From an uncultured Pelagibacteraceae bacterium (GTDB lineage Bacteria > Pseudomonadota > Alphaproteobacteria > Pelagibacterales > Pelagibacteraceae): a stretch of DNA of 64,000 nt. Positions within the stretch are counted from its first letter, which is position 1; every line of letters starts with the position of its first letter. The translations under genes and the position numbers were made by a program. This document shows positions 1 to 8,471 of this stretch, piece by piece. Location of the stretch: NCBI GenBank assembly GCA_902596375.1, contig CACJTU010000003.1, positions 1 through 64,000 on the forward strand, read 5' to 3'. The notes beneath the pieces are model-generated. The model made no database searches and had not been told where the DNA came from. It saw nothing but the letters and a program-made list of their open reading frames with translations.

Positions 1-62
1 TATATGCCAAATTTATTCGGTGAAATGCTTAAGTAATGTTGTAAATCATTTTCTTTATTCAT
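1..62 (-). CDS. ftsA: FtsA, cell division actin homologue (N-terminal fragment, cut by window edge)
   Basis: Only the first 20 codons lie in the window; translation begins MNKENDLQHYLSISPNKFGI and stays open to the edge. The ATG overlaps the last eight bases of ftsQ (ATGAATAA holds both the start and the ftsQ stop). FtsA is the membrane-tethered actin-like protein that anchors FtsZ filaments. The call rests mainly on position: in dcw clusters ftsA follows ftsQ. The visible fragment is too short to show an FtsA motif, so the identity is an inference from context. Confidence 0.6.
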   Translation of the reverse strand, partial: MNKENDLQHYLSISPNKFGI

Positions 63-726
63 TTAAAATAATCTTATTTTCTAATCTTGCATCTACTGTA
101 GTTAAATTTTTCCCATTATGTATTTCTAAAAACTTATATAAATTATTTAAGTATTCTTGCGTTAAGCTATTAGGTAATTTTAATAAAATATTACTTTTTA
201 GTTTAATGTCCCATCTTTTGGATGGAAAAAAATATAAACTGTCAACTTCATCAAATGAAAATTTAGATTGATCTACAATTTGTTTAAATTTTAATAATTC
301 TTTAATTTCTGGTTTGCCAAAAATGAAGGGTAAATCAGATGCCTGGGAATTATTATGTATTAATTTGCCATTTGAACCAATTACAAATATTTCGTTCTTA
401 TGATTTATTTTGCCTATAAAATTTGTTTTTTTAATCATAATTTTTAAAGCTGAAGGATAATTTTTAAAAATTTGATATTTTTCAATTAGTGGATTTGAAC
501 TTATTAAATTATTGATTTCTGCTTTATTAATAAAAAAAATATTACTTAAGTTAAGATTTTTTATTTGATCAATTACAAGTTTATTTTCCATTTTATCTAA
601 TCCTGAAACTTCAATATTTCTAACTTTTGGAAATTCTAAATTTCTTAGTGAAATATTATTTGTTGAACTTATTATTATTAACAAAAAAAAATAAATTAAT
701 AACTTTTTACTTTTTCTTTGATGCAT
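55..726 (-). CDS. ftsQ: FtsQ, divisome membrane protein
   Basis: FtsQ bridges the cytoplasmic and periplasmic parts of the divisome and recruits FtsL/FtsB and FtsW/FtsI. The 223-residue product has a short basic N-terminus, one hydrophobic segment at about residues 9-24, then a POTRA-like region (IEVSGLDKMENKLVIDQI, from about residue 38) and a beta-rich FtsQ domain. It is shorter than most FtsQ proteins, which usually run 240-300 residues. The ATG lies inside the 3' end of ddl (20-base overlap), so the two are probably translationally coupled. Sequence divergence in FtsQ is usually high, but the position between ddl and ftsA supports the call. Confidence 0.85.
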   Translation of the reverse strand: MHQRKSKKLLIYFFLLIIISSTNNISLRNLEFPKVRNIEVSGLDKMENKLVIDQIKNLNLSNIFFINKAEINNLISSNPLIEKYQIFKNYPSALKIMIKKTNFIGKINHKNEIFVIGSNGKLIHNNSQASDLPFIFGKPEIKELLKFKQIVDQSKFSFDEVDSLYFFPSKRWDIKLKSNILLKLPNSLTQEYLNNLYKFLEIHNGKNLTTVDARLENKIILNE

Positions 727-1621
727 CTTGCATTATCCACTCGATTAACTCTAAAAAACTAATATTTCTATATGCTGCTATTTCAGGTACAAGTGAAAGT
801 TTAGTCATACCTGGTTGAGTATTTATTTCTAGAAGATAAAATTTATCATTAAAAAATTTAAAATCAGATCTTGTGACACCCTGACAACCAATCACTTTAT
901 GAGCTTTATATGCCATATTCATAACTATATCCATTTTACCTTTGGGTAAATCAACTGGAATTATATGTTCTGTTTTCGCACTGGAATTATATTTTGCTTG
1001 ATAATCATAAAATTTTCTTTTTGGTTTTAGTTCTATTGCTCCTAGTTTTTTATTTCCCATTATTGCAACTTGTATTTCTCTGCCACCAATAAATTCTTCA
1101 ATCATAACCTTTTTATATTGTTTTATTGAATTAAGAATTCTAATTATATTTTTTTCATTACAAATATATACGTTAACACTAGAACCCTCATTTAAAGGTT
1201 TTGCTACTACTGGAAATTTAAATTTTTTTTTTATTTTTTTTATTAAATCTTCATTTTTAACATCGTAAGAATAAGTAAAAAATTTTGGTGTATTTATTTT
1301 ATTTTTAATAAATATTTTTTTTGAAATTTCTTTGTCCATTGCAATAGACGATGCAATTACACCTGAATGCGTATAGGGAATTTTAAACCCCTCTAGAATA
1401 GTTTGAATATAACCATCCTCACCAAATTGGCCATGCAATGCATTAAAAATTACATTTGGTTTAAAAAATCTAATATTTTTTTGTAAACTATTATCTGGTT
1501 CAGTGATTTTAACTCTATAACCATTTTTTTTTAGCTCATTAGCCACCTGTTGCCCTGTATCAAGACTAATTAGTCTCTCTTTCGATATCCCACCTGATAT
1601 TATTAATATTTTTTTTTTCAA
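707..1621 (-). CDS. ddl: D-alanine--D-alanine ligase
   Basis: Makes the D-Ala-D-Ala dipeptide that MurF attaches to the peptidoglycan precursor. The 304-residue protein is the usual length for DdlB and shows the ATP-grasp pattern: an N-terminal SGGISKERLISLDTG loop (about residues 9-23), KPLNEGSSVNV (about 141-151) and the C-terminal metal/ligand-binding LEINTQPGMTKLSLVPE. The start is a TTG one base after the murB stop; no ATG exists close by, and the next in-frame Met would remove the first conserved strand. It is flanked by murB and ftsQ within the dcw operon. Confidence 0.95.
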   Translation of the reverse strand: MKKKILIISGGISKERLISLDTGQQVANELKKNGYRVKITEPDNSLQKNIRFFKPNVIFNALHGQFGEDGYIQTILEGFKIPYTHSGVIASSIAMDKEISKKIFIKNKINTPKFFTYSYDVKNEDLIKKIKKKFKFPVVAKPLNEGSSVNVYICNEKNIIRILNSIKQYKKVMIEEFIGGREIQVAIMGNKKLGAIELKPKRKFYDYQAKYNSSAKTEHIIPVDLPKGKMDIVMNMAYKAHKVIGCQGVTRSDFKFFNDKFYLLEINTQPGMTKLSLVPEIAAYRNISFLELIEWIMQDASKKK

Positions 1622-1622
1622 T

Positions 1623-2528
1623 TTATTCTAATATTTTTATTTCAGTTTCTAGTTTAATTCCTGTTTTCTTAAATACACTTTCAGACACAAAATTAATCAA
1701 TTTTTTCATATCCTCAAACTTAGCATTACCTTTATTTACAAAAAAATTACAGTGTTTTTGAGAAATTGATGCATCTCCAAATGATTTTTCTAACGGCACA
1801 GACTCTTTAATTAATTGCCAAACTTTTTTATCAGATTGACCTATGGGATTTTTAAATGTGCTACCACTAGTTCTAATTTTTGTTGGTTGAGCTTGATCTT
1901 TTTTTTCTTTAAGTAACCTTATTTCATTCTCTATTATACTCTTATTTTTCTTAAAACCTTTAAATGATGCACTTAAAAAAATAAGATCTTCAGATAATCC
2001 ACTATCTCTATATTTAAAATTAATATCTTTCGCAGGTATAGTAATTACTTGACCTGATTTATTTACTGCTTGAATAGAAATAAGAATATCTTTGAATTCC
2101 CTTTGAAAACAACCTGCATTCATTTTAATGCCACCACCTATTGTTCCAGGTATACAAGAAAGAAACTCAAAACCACCTAAACTATTCTCCATTGCAAATT
2201 CAGATAAAGATTTATCTGTAACAGCACTACCAGCAACTATGATTTCCTCAGAATGTAATGAAATATTATTAAAATTTTTAGTAAGTTTGATTACAACTCC
2301 ATCAAATTTGTTATCGGATATAAGTGTATTAGAACCAGCTCCTAATATAAATATTTTTTCTTTGTCTTGAATTTTTTTAAGAAACTTAATTAATTCTTTT
2401 AAATCACCTGCCTTATAGAATGCTTTAGTTTTTCCTCCTATGTTAAACCAATTTTTTTTTTTTAGATCGTAATCTAACTTTAAATTATTATTAAATTCTG
2501 GAATCAGCTGTCTTAAATCAATTTTCAT
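1623..2528 (-). CDS. murB: UDP-N-acetylenolpyruvoylglucosamine reductase
   Basis: FAD/NADPH enzyme that reduces UDP-GlcNAc-enolpyruvate to UDP-MurNAc in the cytoplasm. Visible features: FAD-binding FILGAGSNTLISD (about residues 60-72), CIPGTIGGGIKMNAGCF (about 125-141), and SGSTFKNPIG (about 221-230), whose Ser is the likely proton donor in type II MurB. At 301 residues it matches the short alphaproteobacterial form. Start and murC stop interlock as ATGA. murA is not in this window, so the first committed step is encoded elsewhere. Confidence 0.96.
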   Translation of the reverse strand: MKIDLRQLIPEFNNNLKLDYDLKKKNWFNIGGKTKAFYKAGDLKELIKFLKKIQDKEKIFILGAGSNTLISDNKFDGVVIKLTKNFNNISLHSEEIIVAGSAVTDKSLSEFAMENSLGGFEFLSCIPGTIGGGIKMNAGCFQREFKDILISIQAVNKSGQVITIPAKDINFKYRDSGLSEDLIFLSASFKGFKKNKSIIENEIRLLKEKKDQAQPTKIRTSGSTFKNPIGQSDKKVWQLIKESVPLEKSFGDASISQKHCNFFVNKGNAKFEDMKKLINFVSESVFKKTGIKLETEIKILE

Positions 2529-3922
2529 GATAACAATTTAGGTAATTCTCGCATCCAGCTCGAAATAGTTCCCGCACCCATTCCTATAACAATTTTTTTT
2601 CCATATATGTTTGCTTTAATAAATTTTGCTAATTGAAATCTATCATCAACTAAAAATAGCTGAACTCTTGAGTTTTTAATTATTTCTTTCGCAAAATTTA
2701 TATAACTAAATCCAAGTTTTAATTTTTCTCCAGCAGTATAAATTGGAAACAAGATAACTTTATCTGCATTTTTAAAAGCGTAGGTAAATTCTTTTTTTAA
2801 ATCTTTTAATCTTGATATTCTATGTGGTTGAAAAATACATATTTTTTCATAATCTTTATAAACATTTTTTACACCGTCCAACACTTCTTTAATTTCTGTA
2901 GGATGATGGGCGTAATCATCATAAAAATTTACATTATTAAAATTGAAAATTTTATTAAATCTTCTTTGAACCCCTTTAAAATTTTTAAGTCCTTTTTTTA
3001 TATTATTAATTGGTAGACCAACAGTTAAAGCGAGTGCGGCTGCAGCTACAGAATTTTTAATGTTATGCTTTCCCAATAATGGAATTTTGAATTTTTTTAT
3101 TATTTGGTTTTTTTTATTAGGTAATTTTATATTTAAGTCAAACTCAGAAAATTCTTTTAATTGTTTTATATTTTTTATACAAAAATTTGATTTTTTATCT
3201 AAACCATATGTATAAAAGTTTTTATTTTTGATATTTTTAATTAAATTTCTATTATTTTTGTCATCTAAACAAATAAATGATTTTCCAAATGAGGGGACTT
3301 TATTAACAAAATTTTCAAAATATTTATTTAATTTATCCATAGTCCCATAATAATCCATATGCTCTCGATCTATGTTAGTGATGATTGAGTATGTTGGAGG
3401 TATGTAAACAAAACTTCCATCGGACTCGTCTGCTTCTAATATAGACCAATCACTTTTTCCAAGCTTTGCCGAATTATTAATCGAATTTATTACTCCACCA
3501 TTGATAATTGTAGGATCAATTTTTGTCTCTTGAAATATAGAAGCTATCAATGATGTCGTTGTAGTTTTACCGTGCGAACCAACAACTACAATATTTTTTG
3601 TTAAAGAGACAATGTTGGCTAACATTTCTCCTCTTTTGTATATAGGTAATTGTTTTTTTTTGGCCGCAAGAAACTCTGGATTATTTTTTTTAATAGCAGA
3701 AGACACAACTAGGATAGTACCCTTTTCTATATTTTGTCTCTTATGTCCAATGAAAACTTTTATTTTTTCTTTTCTCAATCTTTCAATATTTTTATTATTT
3801 GCAATATCGCTGCCTTGAACTTTAAAACCTTTACCTTTCATAATAAGTGCTAAGCCGCTCATACCTATTCCGCCTATTCCTACAAAATGTATAAGTTCTG
3901 TTTTTGCTAATTTAATTTTCAT
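2525..3922 (-). CDS. murC: UDP-N-acetylmuramate--L-alanine ligase
   Basis: Adds the first amino acid, L-Ala, to UDP-MurNAc. The 465-residue protein has the Mur ligase layout: an N-terminal Rossmann part with HFVGIGGIGMSGLALI (residues 12-27), the ATP P-loop GSHGKTTTTSLI (about 115-126), the central LEADESDGSF, and the C-terminal domain with YDDYAHHPTEI (about 333-343). It overlaps murG by 11 bases upstream and murB by four downstream. Confidence 0.97.
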   Translation of the reverse strand: MKIKLAKTELIHFVGIGGIGMSGLALIMKGKGFKVQGSDIANNKNIERLRKEKIKVFIGHKRQNIEKGTILVVSSAIKKNNPEFLAAKKKQLPIYKRGEMLANIVSLTKNIVVVGSHGKTTTTSLIASIFQETKIDPTIINGGVINSINNSAKLGKSDWSILEADESDGSFVYIPPTYSIITNIDREHMDYYGTMDKLNKYFENFVNKVPSFGKSFICLDDKNNRNLIKNIKNKNFYTYGLDKKSNFCIKNIKQLKEFSEFDLNIKLPNKKNQIIKKFKIPLLGKHNIKNSVAAAALALTVGLPINNIKKGLKNFKGVQRRFNKIFNFNNVNFYDDYAHHPTEIKEVLDGVKNVYKDYEKICIFQPHRISRLKDLKKEFTYAFKNADKVILFPIYTAGEKLKLGFSYINFAKEIIKNSRVQLFLVDDRFQLAKFIKANIYGKKIVIGMGAGTISSWMRELPKLLS

Positions 3923-4976
3923 TAATAATTTTTAATATTTTTTGATTAACATTATTCCATGAATTTTGATAATTTAATTTCTGTAAATTATTTTTTTTTG
4001 TCATGTAATCCTGACTGTTATTTGTCAATTCTAATAAAAATTTCTCAAATTTTTGGCCATCAAAATTTTTTTGATCAATTATCCAACAACAATCCTGTTC
4101 CTCATAATATTTTGCGTTTTCATACTGATGATTATCTTTTGATGATGGAAGTGGTATTGCTATAAATGGAACGTTTAAAAAAGATAATTCAGCTAAACTT
4201 GAGGCACCTGCTCTCGTTATGCATAAATCTCCCTGTTTTAAAACCTCATTAAGATTGTGATCAAAACTAAAAACTCTACTTTCAATATTATGTTTAAAAT
4301 AAAAATCTTTTAAAAAATTTATATTTTTTTCGCTTGTTTGATGGATAATTTTTATAGATACTTGTTTTGCCACACTAACAAAAGACTTATTTAAAAGCTC
4401 ATCAAAGATTTTTGCACCTTGACTACCTCCTATGATTATAATTGTGAATAAATTATCATGTTTTTGATACACACTGGGTTCATAATATTCTTTTCGTATC
4501 AAAGGTTTAATAGTAGTTAATTTGTGATTAATTCCAGATGGTAAATTAATTAAATTTTTTGAATAACATATTAATTTTCTTGAAAAATTTAAAAAAAACT
4601 TATTTGCTCTTCCAAGAACCATATTTGGTTCAATTAAAAAAATTTTAATGCCTAATATTTTTGCTGCTAAACATAATGGTAAAGACATATAACCACCTGT
4701 GGAAATTAAAATGGAAATATTATTTTTTTTTAAAAGAAAAAAAGATTTAACAGTCAGAAAAAGTATTTTTAAAAGTGAAAAAGGAAGTAACAAATAATTA
4801 TTTAATTTTGGAGTATTAATTATAACTGCTTTGTAATTCCTCTCTAAATATTTAAGACCCCTGATATCTGTAGAAATCAAAGTTTCATGTGTATGCTTTA
4901 AATGATTATAAATTGTTATTGCTGGTATCACATGACCTCCAGATCCACCTGTGGAAATTAAAACTTTTTTTTTCAT
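3912..4976 (-). CDS. murG: UDP-GlcNAc:lipid I GlcNAc transferase (lipid II synthase)
   Basis: Family GT28 glycosyltransferase on the inner face of the cytoplasmic membrane that converts lipid I to lipid II. It shows the glycine-rich loop STGGSGGHVIPA (residues 8-19), a second loop GGSQGAKIF (about 188-196), and the donor-binding stretch TRAGASSLAELSFL (about 254-267). Length 354 is normal. The ATG follows the ftsW stop with no gap. Confidence 0.96.
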   Translation of the reverse strand: MKKKVLISTGGSGGHVIPAITIYNHLKHTHETLISTDIRGLKYLERNYKAVIINTPKLNNYLLLPFSLLKILFLTVKSFFLLKKNNISILISTGGYMSLPLCLAAKILGIKIFLIEPNMVLGRANKFFLNFSRKLICYSKNLINLPSGINHKLTTIKPLIRKEYYEPSVYQKHDNLFTIIIIGGSQGAKIFDELLNKSFVSVAKQVSIKIIHQTSEKNINFLKDFYFKHNIESRVFSFDHNLNEVLKQGDLCITRAGASSLAELSFLNVPFIAIPLPSSKDNHQYENAKYYEEQDCCWIIDQKNFDGQKFEKFLLELTNNSQDYMTKKNNLQKLNYQNSWNNVNQKILKIINEN

Positions 4977-6101
4977 TTATTCAGTTATTTTTCTTTTTGT
5001 TAAATTTAAAATTATCCCAGCCAATATTGATGTACTTATTATCGATGAACCACCATAACTTAAAAAAGGTAATGTCATTCCAGTAGTTGGAAATAATCTT
5101 ATATTAACGCCAATATGAATAGTGGCCTGCATTAATATTAAACTAATAGATCCTATTAAAATAAGTTTAACTTTATCATTTGTCTCAAAACTTATTTTTT
5201 TAAAAACCATATAAATTAATATCAAAAATAATAATAATATTAACATTATGGCAACAACCCCAAACTCTTCAGAAATTACTGAAATAATGTAGTCAGTATG
5301 AGCTTCGGGAACTCTATTTTTAAGAACTCCTTCACCCATACCTTTTCCAAAAAAGCCTCCACTTGTAATTGACTCTATTGCTTTATCAGATTGAAAGTTG
5401 TGAGTACCTGTTTCTCTATTAAAAAATGAAAAAATACGTCCTTGGATATAATCAAACCTTGGAACATAAATAATAAGATAAGCAAGCAAAGACGTACCAG
5501 CAATAAATATTGCTAAAAGAATATATAAATTAATTCCTGATGTGAAGATTATAGCTGCCCAACAAAATAATATTAATAAAGTTTGGCCAATATCTGGTTG
5601 AGCTATTAAAAGTAAAGAAATTACAAATATCAAAATAATAGATATCAAATACTTAAATAAAATATTTAATCTAATATCACAAAAAATAGTTGCTAAAATT
5701 ATTATCAAAAAAGGTTTTAATACTTCTATAGGCTGAAATCTTGGTAAGAAAAATAAGTCTATCCATCTTTTAGATCCTTTAACTTCAACACCAACGAATG
5801 GGACCAAAAATAAAGAAATAAGTGAAATAAAAAAAAGAAAAATAGAGTATTTATATAATTGATCTAAATTTAAAGAGGAAAATATAAAAATAAGAAATAT
5901 TCCAATTAACACATAAATTAAATGTTTAAAAAAGAAGAAATAACTGTTGGTATCTAGCTTATCAGAAGCTATTAGAGAAGTTGAAACTAAAGAAAAAAAT
6001 AATCCAATAACAAATAATAAACTTATTAGTAAAAAAATAGATTTATCTATATTTTTCCACCATTGATAATAAAATTTGTAAACAATACTATCGCTTTGCA
6101 T
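4977..6101 (-). CDS. ftsW: FtsW, septal SEDS glycosyltransferase
   Basis: Polymerises lipid II at the septum together with its partner transpeptidase FtsI. The 374-residue protein is strongly hydrophobic with about ten membrane-spanning stretches. The SEDS signature lies near the C-terminus (FPTTGMTLPFLSYGGSS, about residues 330-346), and a conserved extracytoplasmic part runs through KGSKRWIDL and QPDIGQT. It could in principle be RodA, but the setting between murD and murG is diagnostic for FtsW. It overlaps murD by 14 bases. Confidence 0.94.
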   Translation of the reverse strand: MQSDSIVYKFYYQWWKNIDKSIFLLISLLFVIGLFFSLVSTSLIASDKLDTNSYFFFFKHLIYVLIGIFLIFIFSSLNLDQLYKYSIFLFFISLISLFLVPFVGVEVKGSKRWIDLFFLPRFQPIEVLKPFLIIILATIFCDIRLNILFKYLISIILIFVISLLLIAQPDIGQTLLILFCWAAIIFTSGINLYILLAIFIAGTSLLAYLIIYVPRFDYIQGRIFSFFNRETGTHNFQSDKAIESITSGGFFGKGMGEGVLKNRVPEAHTDYIISVISEEFGVVAIMLILLLFLILIYMVFKKISFETNDKVKLILIGSISLILMQATIHIGVNIRLFPTTGMTLPFLSYGGSSIISTSILAGIILNLTKRKITE

Positions 6102-7386
6102 TTATATACTTTTTAATTATTTGATTAAAATAATACCCTCTATCTTCAAAATTTTTAAAACTATCAAATGAAGCTCCAGCTGGACTAAAAAAAATAATAT
6201 TTTTTTTAGATTGTTGAATATTAATTTCTGAAAAAATAACTTTAAGAGTTTCTTGTAAATTTTTTAAATTTTTAATTTTTAATTTATTTTTTAAAATTTT
6301 TATAAATTTTTTATGATGCGACCCAAAAATATAAGCTTTAATATTTTTACACTTTATTTTTGATAGTTTAAATTTATCTCCCTTTTTGGGAATTCCTCCT
6401 AAGATCCAATATGCATCATTTAAATTTTTTAATATATTTTCAGAGGAGGCAAAGCTTGTAGATTTAGAATCGTTAATTATTGTGAGATTTTTTTTATCAA
6501 ATACAATTTGTTGTCTGAAATCTAGACCTCTAAATTTATTAATGGTTTTAATTAATTTTTTGTAATTAAGTTTCAATCTTGGGGCAATTTTTAATATAAA
6601 TGATAAATTTTCTTTATTGCCATCAGATAAAAAATATTTATTAGTAATTTTATTAAACTTTTTATCTATACTTGAGGTCTGTACTCTGTAAATTTTTGAA
6701 CTATATTTATTTTTGTTTAATTTTTTAGTTATTAGTTCATCCTCTTTTTTCACGTATGCAAAAGATCCACTTATTTGAGATTTTAATAGTTTAAATTTTG
6801 CATTTACATAATTTTTTAAACTTTTATGCCTCTCAATATGATCTGCAGTTATGTTTAAAATTAACGCGTATTTTGATCTAAATAAGCTGCTGTAATCTAG
6901 CTGATAAGAAGAAGCCTCTATTACAAAGATTGTTTTTTTTGTAATATTTTTTTCTGATAATGCTGGATTACCAATATTCCCAATAAGTCTTGAGTCTCTT
7001 TTTTGATCGATTAAAGCATCATGTAAAATTTTAGCAGTTGTAGATTTACCATTAGTTCCGGTAATCGTAATACTTTCATTGTTGTAAAATGAAAACAAAA
7101 CATCAAGATCAGTATGAATTTTTTTTAAATTATTCTTTAAAAATTTTGATAATTTACAATTTAAAATATCAATTCCAGGACTAATAATAATTCTATCAAA
7201 ATTTATTTTTTGAATTTGCTCTAACTTAATTATTTTTTTTTTAGTTTTTAATTTAATTTTTTGATTGTCATCAAACAAATATACTTCAGACTTATTTTTT
7301 AAAAACTTATAAGATGAAATACCACTCTTTCCTAAACCGTAAATTAATATTTTTTTTTTTAAAAAAATATTATTAAATATTTTCAT
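6088..7386 (-). CDS. murD: UDP-N-acetylmuramoylalanine--D-glutamate ligase
   Basis: Adds D-Glu to UDP-MurNAc-L-Ala. Motifs: ILIYGLGKSGISSYKFL near the N-terminus, the P-loop ITGTNGKSTTAKIL, and a C-terminal region with IINDSKSTSFASS and WILGGIPKKGDKF. The frame is open further upstream to 7443, but that extension lies inside mraY and adds 19 residues with no family counterpart. The ATG at 7386 interlocks with the mraY stop as TAATG and puts the Rossmann loop at a normal distance from the start, giving 432 residues. Confidence 0.94.
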   Translation of the reverse strand: MKIFNNIFLKKKILIYGLGKSGISSYKFLKNKSEVYLFDDNQKIKLKTKKKIIKLEQIQKINFDRIIISPGIDILNCKLSKFLKNNLKKIHTDLDVLFSFYNNESITITGTNGKSTTAKILHDALIDQKRDSRLIGNIGNPALSEKNITKKTIFVIEASSYQLDYSSLFRSKYALILNITADHIERHKSLKNYVNAKFKLLKSQISGSFAYVKKEDELITKKLNKNKYSSKIYRVQTSSIDKKFNKITNKYFLSDGNKENLSFILKIAPRLKLNYKKLIKTINKFRGLDFRQQIVFDKKNLTIINDSKSTSFASSENILKNLNDAYWILGGIPKKGDKFKLSKIKCKNIKAYIFGSHHKKFIKILKNKLKIKNLKNLQETLKVIFSEINIQQSKKNIIFFSPAGASFDSFKNFEDRGYYFNQIIKKYINAKR

Positions 7387-8471
7387 TATCTTAATTTTAA
7401 GGTAGCTAAACCAATCATTGCTAGGATGATAGAGATAATCCAAAACCTAATTACAACTGTAGACTCTGGCCATCCCTTTTTCTCAAAATGGTGATGAATA
7501 GGCGCCATCCTAAAAATTCTTTTTCCAGTAAGTTTAAAAGAAATCACCTGAACCATTACTGAAACTGCCTCTAGTACAAAAAGTCCGCCAGTAATAGCTA
7601 AAACAATTTCATGCTTTGTGATAATTCCTACTGCACCTAAAGATCCTCCAAGAGATAAAGAGCCTGTATCACCCATAAAAATTTTAGCAGGTGGAGCATT
7701 AAACCATAAGAAACCTAAACAAGAGCCAATAATTGCACCACAAAAAATTGATACTTCACCGGTTCCTTCTATGTAAGGTATTTGTAAATAATTTGAAAAT
7801 ACAATGTTTCCAGTAACATAACTTATAAATGCAAAACATGCTGCAACTAATATTACAGGCACTGTTGCCAGGCCATCTAACCCATCAGTAAGATTAACAG
7901 CATTAGACGAACCAATAATCACGAATATTGCAAATGGTATAAAAAACCACCCAAGGTTTATGATTAAATTTTTAAAGAATGGAAAATATAAATTATTTAA
8001 ATCTTGATAATCGTTTAAATAAACAAAAAAACTTACACCAATAATTGCTAATATTATTTGTGAAGTTATTTTAAACTTTGAAGAAATCCCTGATGAGTTG
8101 CTAAATTTAATCTTCTTAAAGTCATCATATGCTCCTAATAAACCAAAAGTAATTGCTATGTAGATACAAAATAAAATATTAATATTTGATAAATCTGCCC
8201 AAAATATTACTGACACCAACAAGCCAAATAAAATTATTAAACCTCCCATTGTTGGTGTGCCAATTTTTTTTACTATATGATCTTCAGGTCCATCGTCCCG
8301 GATTGGATTTAAAATTTTTTGTTTTGAAAAAAATTGAATAAAAGGACCTCCAATAATCAGCACAATAACCAATGAGGTGAAAAAAGATAAACCTGTTCTA
8401 AAAGTTAAATATTTAAATACATTTAAAAAACTAAAAGTATCTACAAAATTTAATAAAAATTGATAAAGCAT
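7386..8471 (-). CDS. mraY: Phospho-N-acetylmuramoyl-pentapeptide transferase (lipid I synthase)
   Basis: Integral membrane enzyme that transfers phospho-MurNAc-pentapeptide to undecaprenyl phosphate. The 361-residue sequence has about ten hydrophobic segments and all the catalytic loops: GAYDDFKKIK, NLTDGLDGLA, FMGDTGSLSLGG and the histidine motif APIHHHFEKKG. It starts directly after the murE/murF stop and is interlocked with murD downstream. Confidence 0.97.
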   Translation of the reverse strand: MLYQFLLNFVDTFSFLNVFKYLTFRTGLSFFTSLVIVLIIGGPFIQFFSKQKILNPIRDDGPEDHIVKKIGTPTMGGLIILFGLLVSVIFWADLSNINILFCIYIAITFGLLGAYDDFKKIKFSNSSGISSKFKITSQIILAIIGVSFFVYLNDYQDLNNLYFPFFKNLIINLGWFFIPFAIFVIIGSSNAVNLTDGLDGLATVPVILVAACFAFISYVTGNIVFSNYLQIPYIEGTGEVSIFCGAIIGSCLGFLWFNAPPAKIFMGDTGSLSLGGSLGAVGIITKHEIVLAITGGLFVLEAVSVMVQVISFKLTGKRIFRMAPIHHHFEKKGWPESTVVIRFWIISIILAMIGLATLKLR